Source: Streptomyces flaveolus | GTDB taxonomy: Bacteria > Actinomycetota > Actinomycetes > Streptomycetales > Streptomycetaceae | Length of the DNA: 64,000 nt | Assembly: GCF_000716535.1 (NCBI RefSeq) | Contig: NZ_JNWV01000002.1 | Span: forward strand, 186,001-250,000 | Reading direction: 5' to 3' | Shown: piece after piece, positions 8,571 to 18,500 of the stretch | How positions within the stretch are numbered: position 1 is the first letter of the stretch | Layout: each line of letters begins with the position of its first letter | Made by a program: the position numbers and the translations under genes | Notes under the pieces: model-generated | Told to the model about the DNA's origin: nothing | Database searches by the model: none | Seen by the model: the letters and a program-made list of their open reading frames with translations, nothing else

Positions 8571-9809
8571 TTACGACGCCCCGGCGCCCGCCGCGCCCAG
8601 GAACTCGGCCCAGCCGCCCGCGGGGGACTGCCCGGGCACGAGCGTGCGCAGCTTGCGCAGCACCGCCGGGTCCTGCGCCTCCAGCCAGGCCACCAACTGC
8701 TTGAAGGACACGAAGCGCACGTCGTCGTAGGCGGCCATCTTCCCGATCGCCTCCTCGACGGCGTCCATGTAGATGCCGCCGTTCCAGCGTTCGAAGTGGT
8801 TGCCGATGAAGAGGGGCGCGCGGTTGGACTCGTAGGCCCGCCGGAAACCGGCCAGGTAGGTGTCGCGGGCCTGGACGCGCCAGGTGTCGTACTGGGCGCG
8901 GTCGCCGAGCGGGTTGCCGCCGGACTGGTTGAACATCATGTTGTAGTCCATCGAGAGGACCTGGAAGGAGTGCCCGGCGAACGGTATGGACTGCAGCGGG
9001 AAGTCCCAGAGCCGGCCGTCCCGCACCTTGCCCGGCCAGACCTGGAGGCCGCCGGGGGAGCTGGCGTCGTACTTCCAGCCGAGCGCGGCGGCGGTGGGCA
9101 GTAGATTGGCCTGGCCCTCCAGACAGGGGGTGCGGCCGCCGATCAGCTCCTTGCGGTAGTCGAAGGGCAGCGGGTCGAGGTCGGTGAAGCCGGTGTTGGT
9201 CTTCCACTTCGTCACGAAGTCCACCGCCTGGTCGATCTCGCTGCGCCACTCGGCCGGGGACCAGTTGCGCACGCCGGTCGCCCCGCAGAAGTGCCCGTTG
9301 AAGTGCGTGCCGATCTCGTGGCCCGCCAGCCAGGCCGCGCGCACCTGCTGGAGCGTGGCGTGGATGTGCCGGTCGGCGAGGTAGCCGATCGCGGAGGCGC
9401 CGACCGGGTGCTGCGGCGGCCGGTACAGGTGCTTCTTGGACTCGGGCAGGGTGTAGATGCCGCTGAGGAAGAACGTCATCTTGGCGCCGTGGTCGGCGGC
9501 CACCTTGCGGAACCGGGAGAACAGCCTGTTGCTCAGCTCGCCCGCGCCGTCCCACGAGAACACCACGAACTGCGGGGGCCGCTGACCGGGACGCAGCCGG
9601 TCCGGCTCCGGCTGGTGCGGCTGGGCGCCGGTGTCGGCGGTGGAGCCGTCGCCGATCGGTTTCACCGGCCGGGCCTGCGCGGTGCCCTTCCCGTCCGCCG
9701 GGTCCGGCCCGCCGGTCCTGAGGCCGGTGCCGGAGGAGCAGGCGGCCAGTGTCCCGAGGGCGCCCGCCGCCCCGGCCGTCAGCACCCGCCTGCGTGATAT
9801 CCCGCTCAT
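8571..9809 (-). CDS. lipoprotein with polysaccharide deacetylase-like domain
   Basis: 412 residues. The signal has a twin-arginine start (SRRRVLTAG) and a lipobox ending LAAC, so the protein is probably a Tat-exported lipoprotein. After a 60-residue linker comes an NodB-like barrel: VVFSWDGAGE, where the usual DD is only partly kept, then MTFFLSG, the HExGTHFNGHFCG metal segment, and IGNHFERWNGG near the end. The divergent motif makes deacetylase activity uncertain, although cell-wall or extracellular polysaccharide binding is likely. GGGGAG lies 4 bases before the ATG. Confidence 0.8.
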   Translation of the reverse strand: MSGISRRRVLTAGAAGALGTLAACSSGTGLRTGGPDPADGKGTAQARPVKPIGDGSTADTGAQPHQPEPDRLRPGQRPPQFVVFSWDGAGELSNRLFSRFRKVAADHGAKMTFFLSGIYTLPESKKHLYRPPQHPVGASAIGYLADRHIHATLQQVRAAWLAGHEIGTHFNGHFCGATGVRNWSPAEWRSEIDQAVDFVTKWKTNTGFTDLDPLPFDYRKELIGGRTPCLEGQANLLPTAAALGWKYDASSPGGLQVWPGKVRDGRLWDFPLQSIPFAGHSFQVLSMDYNMMFNQSGGNPLGDRAQYDTWRVQARDTYLAGFRRAYESNRAPLFIGNHFERWNGGIYMDAVEEAIGKMAAYDDVRFVSFKQLVAWLEAQDPAVLRKLRTLVPGQSPAGGWAEFLGAAGAGAS

Positions 9810-9980
9810 CGTCTCCCCGATTCCCTGGTCATGGCCCGTGGTGGGCCACCTCGCCGTGTGGTCGACCGGGTTCGATGAACGGGGGTCGGGAAAAGATCGC
9901 GGCCGGGGGCGGCTGTTGCCGTCCTGTGACAGTTGTGGCGCCGGCATGACGAACCGGGCTCGTCCGGCGCCGGCATGAGG

Positions 9981-10012
9981 GACCCCGCTGTCTCGGGGGT
10001 GACAGCGGGGTC
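9981..10012 (-). terminator. hairpin terminator downstream of the DUF4232 lipoprotein
   Basis: A perfect 12-bp inverted repeat (GACCCCGCTGTC and its complement) with an 8-base loop lies 19 bases past the stop codon. There is no T-run, as is common in Streptomyces. Confidence 0.75.
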
Positions 10013-10030
10013 CGCGCGGGGGGTGCCGGG

Positions 10031-10732
10031 TCAGGAAGGCCCGGCGCCGGGGCTGAACACCGTCAGGCGGACGGTCGAGGAGTTGCCGGAGACCGGTACC
10101 GGCCCGCCCTTCCAGACCACCTTCAACTGGTCCCGCTCGTCCGGCGGGGTGACCAGCAGCGCGGCCGGCGTGGCCGTCTTCGCCCCGCTGATCCCCGGGT
10201 TGGAGAAGGTCAGCCCCGCCCAGGCGCTCTGCCCGGGCTTGAGCCTGACGGTCACCGGGGTCCCCGGGGACCGCTTCGGGTCCGGACCCAGCTGGTCGCC
10301 GGACGCGCTCACGAAGGCCGCGCCCGGATAGCCGTGCAGGGTGCAGGTCCGGGCGGAGGCGTTGGTGAGGACCACGGGGAAGTTCTCCTGGCCGGCGCCC
10401 GGGTCGTTGCGGCCCACGGAGGCACGCAGCTCGGAGGTGTGGCAGCGGGTGCTCGCCGCGGCCGGGGTCGTCGTGGCCGCACCGCCGCCCGAGGACGCCG
10501 TCGCCCGGGGCGAGGACGATGTGCCGGTGGCGGAGGAGGCCGTGGCGGACGGCGCCGGGCTCGTCGCGCCCTCCGTCGCGGGTGCGGCCGTACCGGAGAC
10601 GGTGGCCGGGGCTTCGCTGTGCGCGCTCGTGCCGTTGCCGCACGCGGTCAGCAGGCCCAGCACGGCGACCGTGCCCACGAGCAGGGCCCCGTGCCGCGCG
10701 GACCGGGGGGCGGACCGGGGGGTGTACACCAT
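10031..10732 (-). CDS. DUF4232 lipoprotein
   Basis: 233 residues. Signal peptide with lipobox LTAC, then a roughly 70-residue Ser/Thr/Ala-rich linker, then a DUF4232 domain from about residue 95: CHTSELRASVG, VVLTNASARTCTLHGYPG and a final beta-sandwich strand TVRLTVFSPG. Cysteines in CHTS and RTCTL probably form the disulfide of the fold. The ATG was chosen because AGGAG lies about 11 bases before it; the earlier GTG overlaps that site. The domain is frequent among Streptomyces surface proteins; its function is unknown. Confidence 0.85.
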   Translation of the reverse strand: MVYTPRSAPRSARHGALLVGTVAVLGLLTACGNGTSAHSEAPATVSGTAAPATEGATSPAPSATASSATGTSSSPRATASSGGGAATTTPAAASTRCHTSELRASVGRNDPGAGQENFPVVLTNASARTCTLHGYPGAAFVSASGDQLGPDPKRSPGTPVTVRLKPGQSAWAGLTFSNPGISGAKTATPAALLVTPPDERDQLKVVWKGGPVPVSGNSSTVRLTVFSPGAGPS

Positions 10733-10894
10733 GTCGCTCAACACTCCTGGAGGTCACGGCACGCGACGGGAACGCGTGCCTACGGCGCCGGGTGCGCCGT
10801 CATCTCCGTCCGATGCACGGACCGCCGGAAAAGTTCGGGACCCGCCGGGTTCTGTCGGGTTCCTTTCCCCGCCCGGCCCCTCGGCAGGCGCCGT

Positions 10895-12286
10895 TCAGGC
10901 CACCCGCAGCGAACGGAGCACGCCGTCGGTGGCGTCGTCGTCGTCCCGCTCGCGCACCTGTACGTACACCTGCGGCCGCGCCGCCCCGTCCGCCGGGACC
11001 AGCGCGGACTCGGTGACCGAGCCGCCGTCCGGGCAGCCGTTCCAGGCCCGGACCAGCCCGTGCCAGTCGGCGTCCGTGAAGCGGTGGGCGCCCGCGTAGC
11101 GGCAGCCGGGGTGCGCGAGCACCTTCACCTCCGCGGTGACGTCGCCGTGCTCGGCGATCCCGACGAACACCCCGTCCACGGCGGCCTTCAGATCGGACCA
11201 GCGGGACAGGTCGTCGGCCACCACGAGACCCGGTTCGTGCCCCGCCGCCAGCCCGAGCGCGTGCGGGTCCCAGCCGGAGCCGCGCAGCTCGCGGCCCCAG
11301 CCGGCGGGCACCCGGAGGGTCACCCGCCCGGTGGCGTCCGCGACCCGCACCCCGTCGTCCGTGCCGCCGCCCCGGTGCAGCGCCACGGTCACCGTGACCG
11401 CGGCGGCGGTGGCGGCGAGGACCGCGGCCACGGCCAGCGTCACGCCGTTGAGCCGGCCGCGCACCCCGTCCAGGCGCCGCGCGCGCCGCACCGACGGACC
11501 GGCGGCCAGCCGGTCCAGCTCATGGGCGAACGCCAGGGCGCCGGGCCAGCGCCGCGCGCGGTCCGGCTCCAGCGCGCGCAGCAGCGCCCGCTCCACGTCG
11601 GCGCCGAGTTCCGGCCGCAGCCGCCGGGGCGGTATCACCTTCCCCGGCGGGCCCGGCACGGTCCCGGTGAGCAGTTCGTAGCCGACCGCGCCCAGGCTGT
11701 AGACATCCGCCCGCTCGTCGATGCCCGCGCCGGGCTCGGCCTGCTCCGGCGGCTGGTAGCCCGCCGAACCGGCCGCCAGGGTCAGCACCGACGCCTGCGC
11801 GAGGCTCTTGGCCAGCCCGAGGTCGGCCAGCAGCACCCGCCGGGTGCCGTCCGGGGCGGTGTGCAGCAGCACGTTGGTCGGCTTGATGTCGCGGTGGACG
11901 ATGCCCGCCTCGTGCAGCGCGGCGGCGCTGCGCGCGGCCTCGGCGGTCAGCGCGAGCGCCTCCCGCACCGGCAGCGGGCCGCCCGCCCGCAGATCGGCGA
12001 GGGTCCCGCCGGCGGCGTACTCCATCACGAAGTACGGCCTGCCGTCCGGGAGTTCCCCGATGTCGTAGACCTGCACCACCCGGCTGGACCCGGCCCGGCG
12101 CAGCAGCCGGGCCTCGGACAGGAAGCGCTCCCGGATGTCGAGCCGGTGGGACCAGTTCTCGGCGAGCACCTTCACCGCCACCGGGGCCTGGAGCTCGGGG
12201 TCGTGCGCGAGCCACACCGTGGCGAAGGCGCCGCTGCCCAGCGGCCGTTCGAGGCGGTGGCGGCCGATCCGCTCCAGGGGGTGCAT
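10895..12286 (-). CDS. membrane Ser/Thr protein kinase (PknB-like)
   Basis: 463 residues. Kinase domain about 10-260: glycine loop LGSGAFATV, ATP lysine Lys39 (VAVKVL), catalytic loop HRDIKPTN with Asp133, and DLG instead of DFG (Asp155), a common actinobacterial variant. A PPEQ motif closes the activation segment. One transmembrane helix at about 283-305 is followed by an outer domain of about 160 residues with two cysteine-containing segments (HPGCRY, WNGCPDG), likely a sensor. No ribosome site is visible before the ATG, so the mRNA may be leaderless. It diverges from an ECF sigma factor with only 47 bases between starts, suggesting joint control. Confidence 0.93.
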   Translation of the reverse strand: MHPLERIGRHRLERPLGSGAFATVWLAHDPELQAPVAVKVLAENWSHRLDIRERFLSEARLLRRAGSSRVVQVYDIGELPDGRPYFVMEYAAGGTLADLRAGGPLPVREALALTAEAARSAAALHEAGIVHRDIKPTNVLLHTAPDGTRRVLLADLGLAKSLAQASVLTLAAGSAGYQPPEQAEPGAGIDERADVYSLGAVGYELLTGTVPGPPGKVIPPRRLRPELGADVERALLRALEPDRARRWPGALAFAHELDRLAAGPSVRRARRLDGVRGRLNGVTLAVAAVLAATAAAVTVTVALHRGGGTDDGVRVADATGRVTLRVPAGWGRELRGSGWDPHALGLAAGHEPGLVVADDLSRWSDLKAAVDGVFVGIAEHGDVTAEVKVLAHPGCRYAGAHRFTDADWHGLVRAWNGCPDGGSVTESALVPADGAARPQVYVQVRERDDDDATDGVLRSLRVA

Positions 12287-12333
12287 ACGACTATCATGCC
12301 TGGCCTGAGATCGACTTGGAGGGGGGCCCGTCC

Positions 12334-12882
12334 GTGCAGGACCAGGCGCCGACGGAAGACCTCGCCCGGCGCGCCGCCGCCGGCGACAGCGGGGCCCTGG
12401 ACCGGCTGCTGACCGAGATCCGGCCCGAGGTCGTGCGCCGCTGCGCGCGCTTCCTGCCGTGCCGGGAGGACGCCGAGGAGGCCGCCCAGGACGTGCTGCT
12501 CCAGGTGGCCCGGCACATCACCGGCTTCCAGGGCCGCAGCCGCTTCGGCACCTGGCTGTACACCGTCGTCGCCAACTGCTGCCGGCAGAAGTACCGCGAG
12601 CTGAAGCGGCGGGCCGCCGAGCAGCCCGCGGCCATCGAGCCCGCGCACGCCGTCGACCCGCGCACCACCAGCGTCATCGCCGGCTCCCGGGTGGATCTGC
12701 TGGAGGCCCTGGACCGGCTGGAGCGCGAGCACCCGCATCTGGTGGCGCCGCTGGTCTACCGGGACATCTGCCAGCTTGACTACGCCGAGGCCGCCGAGCG
12801 CGCGGGCATCCCGCTCGGCACCCTCAAGTCCCGCCTGCACGAGGCCCGCAAGCAGGTGCGGCCCTGGCTGACCGCCTCCTGA
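12334..12882 (+). CDS. ECF-type RNA polymerase sigma factor
   Basis: 182 residues. Region 2 is visible as EDAEEAAQDVLLQVARHI and FGTWLYTVVANCCRQ, and region 4 as LDYAEAAERAGIPLGTLKSRLHEARK, the DNA-binding helix-turn-helix for the -35 element. GTG start with GGAGGGG 9-10 bases before it. No anti-sigma factor gene is adjacent. The divergent Ser/Thr kinase and the convergent SpoIIE/ATPase protein, which has an anti-sigma-factor-type ATPase domain, are the obvious candidates for regulating it, though this is inference from position. Confidence 0.93.
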   Translation: MQDQAPTEDLARRAAAGDSGALDRLLTEIRPEVVRRCARFLPCREDAEEAAQDVLLQVARHITGFQGRSRFGTWLYTVVANCCRQKYRELKRRAAEQPAAIEPAHAVDPRTTSVIAGSRVDLLEALDRLEREHPHLVAPLVYRDICQLDYAEAAERAGIPLGTLKSRLHEARKQVRPWLTAS

Positions 12883-12897
12883 GGCGCGGGCCCGCGC

Positions 12898-15279
12898 CTA
12901 CTGGTCCTCCTCGTACAGCGGCAGCTCGGCCCAGATCGTCTTGCCCTCCGGGGTGTGCCGGCTGCCCCAGCGCTGGGTGAGCTGGGCGACGAGCAGCAGA
13001 CCCCGGCCGCCCTCGTCGAAGGTCTTCGCCCGGCGCAGGTGCGGGGCGGTGTGGCTGGTGTCGGAGACCTCGCAGATCAGCGTGGTCTCGTCGTGGATCA
13101 GCCGGAGCCGGATCGGCCGTGCCCCGTACCGGATGGCGTTGGTGACCAGCTCGCTGACCACCAGCTCCGCCGTGAACGTCGCCTCGCTCAGCGACCAGGC
13201 GTCCAGCTGGTCCACGACCTGCTTGCGGATCGGCGCGACCAGCGCCGGGTCGGCGGGGATGTCCCAGGTCGCCACCTGCGAGGCGGGCAGGCCCCGGGTG
13301 CGGGCCAGCAGCAGCGCCACGTCGTCCGGTGCGGCCCCGCCCGGGAGCAGGGCGTGCAGGACGCAGTCGCACGCCTCGTCCAGGGAGTCCCTGTCCTGCC
13401 CCAGCGCCCGGTACAGCAGCTCGCGGCTGGCGTCCAGGTCCCGCTCCCGGGACTGCACCAGGCCGTCCGTGTACAGGGCGAGGACGGTGCCCTCGGGCAG
13501 GTCCACCTCGGTGGACTCGAACGGCAGCCCGCCGAGGCCCAGCGGGGGACCGGCGGGCAGGTCGAGCACCTGCGGCCGGCCGCCCGGCCGCAGCAGCACG
13601 GGCGGCGGGTGCCCGGCGCGGGCCAGCGCGCAGCGGCGGGACACCGGGTCGTAGACGGCGTACAGGCAGGTCGCGCCGACCTCGCCCGGGCTGCCTTCGG
13701 CTCCGGCGTCCTCCGACAGCCGCAGCACCAGGTCGTCCAGGTGGGTGAGCAGCTCGTCCGGGGCCAGGTCGATGTCGGCGAGGGTGCGTACGGCGGTGCG
13801 GAGCCGGCCCATGGTGGCCGAGGCCTGGATGCCGTGCCCGACGACGTCCCCGACGACCATCGCGACCCGCATCCCGGACAGCGGGATCACGTCGAACCAG
13901 TCCCCGCCCACGCCGGCGCGCGAGGCCGGCAGGTAGCGGGAGGAGGCGTCCAGCGCGGCCGTGCGCGGCAGCGAGCGGGGCAGCAGGCTGCGCTGGAGCG
14001 CGAGCGCCGTCTCCCGCTCGCGCGAGTAGCGGCGGGCGTTGTCGATGCAGACGGCCGCGCGTGCGGTGATCTCCTCGGCCAGCAGCACGTCGTCCGCGGT
14101 GAAGGGGTCCGGGCGGCGGTGCCGGGTGAGCACCGCGACCCCGAGGGTGAGCCCGCGTGCCTGGATCGGCACGGACATCGAGGAGTGGATGCCGAACCGC
14201 CGCACCCGCTCGCCGCGCTCCGGACGCCAGGTCAGCCACCGGTCCATGTCACCGGCGGACACGCTGGCGGTGATCGTGCGGCCCGCGGTCAGCGAGTCGG
14301 CCTGTGGGGAGAGGGCCGGGTACTCCTCCGTCGTCCCGGGCCGGACCACCACCTCCGGCAGGTCCGGCAGCACCGACTGGTGCGCGGCGCGGCGCAGCCG
14401 CACCGGCGCGGTGATCCGGGCCGGGGGCTCACCGCCGTACTCCTGCGGGTCCAGCAGGTCGATGGTGACGAAGTCGGCGAGCGCGGGCACGCACATGTCG
14501 GCCAGTTCCTGCGCGGTACGCGTGACGTCGAGCGTGGTCCCGATGCGCACGCTGGCCTCGTTGAGCAGTTGCAGCCGCTGCCGGGCGCGGTGGTTGTCGG
14601 TGACGTCGTGCGCGGCCAGGCACACGCCCCGGACCCGGCCGGCCGGGTCCCGGACCGGTGCCATGCTGGCGAGCCAGGCGTGGGCCCGGTCCTCGCCGCC
14701 GGTGCGCATGAAGGTCTGCACGTCCAGGGGCCGGCCCGAGGTCAGTACCCGGAGCATGCTCTCCTCCAGGTCCTCGCTCTGCGGTTTGCCGCCGATCTCC
14801 GCGAGCCGCAGCCCCCGTACCCGCTCCTCGGGCAGCCCGACGACGCCGGCCATCGCCTCGTTCATCCGGCGCAGCCGCAGCCGGTCGTCGTACACGGCGA
14901 CCGGGCACGGCGACTGGAGCAGGCCCGCCTCGGTGAGCGGGTCGTCCCCCGCGGGCGGATCGGTGCCGGTGAGCGGGGTGACGACGAGCCATTCACCCGG
15001 GTGCTCGTCGTGCGCCGGGTGGTGGTGGGCGAGCAGCCACACGGGGACGGTACGGCCGTCCCGGTGGCGCAATTCGACCGTTCCCGCCCAACGGGGGCCC
15101 AGGGGCGGCACGGGGGTGCCGGCGTCGGCCAGCAGTTCGGCGGCGGGGCGGCCCAGGACGGCGTCCGCCGGGTGGCCGAGCAGGCGGCGGGCGCCCTCGT
15201 TCCACTCCACCAGCGTTCCGTCGTCACCGATGACAGCCCGGGCCGTCGCCGCATCGTCGAACGGATAGGCCCGGCTCAT
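12898..15279 (-). CDS. PAS-PAS-GAF-SpoIIE phosphatase-HATPase signalling protein
   Basis: 793 residues. Two PAS domains (about 1-110 and 120-235), a GAF domain (about 240-395), a PP2C/SpoIIE phosphatase with the metal segments GVGGDWFDVIPL and VVGDVVGHGIQA and the DDVALLLART end, and a C-terminal HATPase domain with the N-box ELVVSELVTNAIRYG and GGRGLLLV. This is the standard Streptomyces architecture for a phosphatase that dephosphorylates an anti-anti-sigma factor while its RsbW-like domain phosphorylates or binds partners. GGGGA before the ATG. It ends 15 bases from the convergent ECF sigma gene. Confidence 0.93.
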   Translation of the reverse strand: MSRAYPFDDAATARAVIGDDGTLVEWNEGARRLLGHPADAVLGRPAAELLADAGTPVPPLGPRWAGTVELRHRDGRTVPVWLLAHHHPAHDEHPGEWLVVTPLTGTDPPAGDDPLTEAGLLQSPCPVAVYDDRLRLRRMNEAMAGVVGLPEERVRGLRLAEIGGKPQSEDLEESMLRVLTSGRPLDVQTFMRTGGEDRAHAWLASMAPVRDPAGRVRGVCLAAHDVTDNHRARQRLQLLNEASVRIGTTLDVTRTAQELADMCVPALADFVTIDLLDPQEYGGEPPARITAPVRLRRAAHQSVLPDLPEVVVRPGTTEEYPALSPQADSLTAGRTITASVSAGDMDRWLTWRPERGERVRRFGIHSSMSVPIQARGLTLGVAVLTRHRRPDPFTADDVLLAEEITARAAVCIDNARRYSRERETALALQRSLLPRSLPRTAALDASSRYLPASRAGVGGDWFDVIPLSGMRVAMVVGDVVGHGIQASATMGRLRTAVRTLADIDLAPDELLTHLDDLVLRLSEDAGAEGSPGEVGATCLYAVYDPVSRRCALARAGHPPPVLLRPGGRPQVLDLPAGPPLGLGGLPFESTEVDLPEGTVLALYTDGLVQSRERDLDASRELLYRALGQDRDSLDEACDCVLHALLPGGAAPDDVALLLARTRGLPASQVATWDIPADPALVAPIRKQVVDQLDAWSLSEATFTAELVVSELVTNAIRYGARPIRLRLIHDETTLICEVSDTSHTAPHLRRAKTFDEGGRGLLLVAQLTQRWGSRHTPEGKTIWAELPLYEEDQ

Positions 15280-15468
15280 CGTCCCCGCTCCCAAGCGCAC
15301 ACTCACAGTGAACAGGTGGCACCACTCGCGTACCAGCCTAGTGCTTCGCGCCCTCCCGTGAGCGCCGATCCGGGACCGTCCGACCGACCCGTCGAACACG
15401 CCGGGGGCACGGTCAAGGGGGAAATCCGGCCGATGTGCTGCCGACGGTACTCGCAAGGTTCCGGACCC

Positions 15469-15499
15469 TTGACGGTCATGTGTGGCAGGACGTCAGAAT
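15469..15499 (+). promoter_or_regulatory. possible promoter of the GH2 gene
   Basis: TTGACG and CAGAAT with a 19-base spacer, about 58 bases before the ATG. The -35 is good and the spacing is long, so support is moderate. The rest of the 277-base gap to the divergent SpoIIE gene shows no other clear element. Confidence 0.35.
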
Positions 15500-15556
15500 C
15501 TGTTTGTTCACGATCAGTTGTGAGTACTTCTGGGCCCTGATGAGGGAGAGCCGCCC

Positions 15557-18500
15557 ATGTCGGTCACGCGTAGATCGGTTCTGGTCGCAGCCACGGCAGC
15601 GCCCGCGGCCGGGACGCTCCTGAACGTTTCCGCGGCTCCGGCCGCCCTCGCCGCCGACGCGCCCGCCGCCGGGCGGCGCCACACCGTGCCGCTGCGGGAC
15701 GGCTGGCGCTTCGCCCTGGCCGACCCGGCCGACGTCACCGACCCCACAGGCGCCTACGCACGGGCCGCCGACCCGGGCTACGACGACTCGGCCTGGCGGG
15801 AGGTCCCCGTACCCCACGACTGGAGCATCGAGCAGACCCCCACGACCGACCACGGCACCACCAGCGGCACCGGCTTCTTCCCGGGCGGCCTCGGCTGGTA
15901 CCGGCTCGCCTTCACCATCCCGCGCGACTGCGCCGGCAAGCGGATCTCGGTCGAGTTCGACGGCGTCTACATGGACGCCCACGTGTACTGCAACGGCACC
16001 GAGGTGGGCCGCCACCCCTACGGCTACACCGGCTTCGCCTTCGACCTCACCGACCTCGTCCACACCGACGGCACCACCCCCGACGTGCTCGCGGTCAAGG
16101 TCCAGAACCGGCTGCCCAGCAGCCGCTGGTACTCCGGCAGCGGCATCTACCGCGAGGCCCGCCTGGTGATCACCGAGCCGGTGCACGTGGCCCGCTGGGG
16201 CACCTGCGTCACCACGCCGGAGGTCTCCGCCGACCGGGCGCTGGTCCGGGTGCGGACCACCGTGCGGAACGCGTCCGGCACCGGCGCGGACGTGGAGATC
16301 CGCTCCCGAATCGTCGCTCCGGACGGCCGGACCGTCGCCCGTACGGCCACCACGGCCGCCGTCGCGGACGAGGCCACCGAGACCCACGAACTGACCGTCC
16401 CCGAGCCCCTCCTGTGGGACTTCGCGACCCCGGAGCACCGCTACACCCTGCACACCGAACTGCGCGTCGGGGGCCGCACCACCGACACCTACCGCACGCC
16501 CTTCGGTATCCGCACCTTCCGCTTCGACCCCGACGAGGGCTTCTCCCTCAACGGCGCGTACACCAAGATCAAGGGGGTCGACCTCCACCACGACCAGGGC
16601 GCGCTCGGCGCGGCGATCAGCGTCGACGCCGTGCGCCGGCAGATGCGCATCATGAAGTCGATGGGCGTCAACGCCTTCCGCACCTCCCACAACCCGCCCT
16701 CGCCGCAGATGATCCAGGTCTGCGAGGAGCTGGGCATCGTGATGATGGTGGAGGCCTTCGACTGCTGGCGCACCGGCAAGACGAAGTACGACTACGGCCG
16801 GTTCTTCGACGAGTGGTGCGAACGGGACGCCACCGAGATGGTCCTGGCCGCCCGCAACTCGCCCGCCGTGGTGCTGTGGTCCATCGGCAACGAGATCCCC
16901 GACTCCACCTCCACCGCCGGGCTCGCCATGGCGGACCGGATCATCGCCGCCGTCAAGGCCGCCGACGACACCCGGCCGCTCGTCATCGGCTCCGACAAGT
17001 ACCGGCGCGTACCCGCCAAGGGCTCGGCGGCCGACCTGATGCTCGCCAAACTGGACGGCCTCGGCCTCAACTACAACACGGCCAAGTCGGTGGACGCCCT
17101 GCACGCGGCCTACCCCCACCTGTTCCTCTTCGAGTCCGAGTCCTCCTCGGAGACCTCGACCCGCGGCACCTACCAGGAACCGGAACACCTCAACACGGGC
17201 GAGAACCACACGCCCGGCAGACGCGAGGTCTCCTCCTACGACAACAACCTCGCCTCGTGGACGATGAGCGGCGAGTACGGGCACAAGAAGGACCGGGACC
17301 GGAAGTGGTTCGCTGGCCAGTTCCTGTGGTCCGGCATCGACTACATCGGCGAACCGACGCCGTACGACGTCTTCCCGGTCAAGGCGTCCTTCTTCGGCGC
17401 CGTCGACACCGCCGGCTTCCCCAAGGACATGTACCACCTCTTCCGGAGCCAGTGGACGACCGAGCCGATGGTCCATCTGCTGCCGATGACCTGGAACCAC
17501 GAGGAGGGCGACACCGTCGAGGTGTGGGCCTACGCCAACGTGCCCAGCGTCGAGCTGTTCCTCGACGGAGAGTCCCTGGGAGTGAGGGAGTTCGACGTCA
17601 AGCGGACCACCGACGGCCGCGGCTACCTGGAGACCACCGAACCCACCGGCGACGACAAGACCTTCACCGACGGCCCCTACCCGGGCAGTTACACCAGCCC
17701 CAACGGCAGCGCGGGCAAACTGCACCTGACCTGGAAGGTGCCGTACCGGCCGGGCGAGCTGAAGGCGGTGGCCCGGCGGGACGGCAAGGTCGTCGCCACC
17801 GACGTGCTGCGCACGGCCGGCGCCCCGCACGCCGTACGGCTCACCGCCGACCGCACGTCCCTCGCCGCCGACGGCCGTTCGCTCGCCTTCGTCACCGTCG
17901 AGATCGTCGACGCGCACGGCGTGGTCGTGCCCGACGCGGACCACCTCATCGCCTTCGACGTCACCGGCGGCTCCCTGGCCGGCGTCGACAACGGCCGCCA
18001 GGAGAGCGCCGAGCGCTACCAGGCGAGCACCCGCACCGCCTTCCACGGCAAGGCCCTCGCCATCGTCCGCTCCGGCACCAGGCCCGGCGCCCTGAAGGTC
18101 ACCGCCCGGGTGGACGGCCTGCGCACGGGCACGGCCCACCTGCACACCACCCCGGCCCGCTCGGCCGCGACCACCGAACCCGCCGCCTTCCGGCCCGACC
18201 ACCCGGCGCCCATCGGCCATCCGTACGCGGACGCCAGTTACTCCGGCCGCCCGGACAGCCTGCCCGCCGCGATGCTGGACGGCGACCCGGCCACCGGCTG
18301 GTCCAACGCCTTCGTCAAGTCGGCCACCGCGCTGCTGCCCGCGTTCAGCGGGGCCCGGGCGAAGGACTGGGTGTCCGTCGACTTCGGGCGCACCCGGACC
18401 CTCGACCGGGTGGCGGCCTCCTTCACGGTCGACGCCGGCCACACCCTGCCCGCGCGGGCCGAGGTGGCGGTGTGGGACGGGCACGCCTGGGTCCCGGTGA

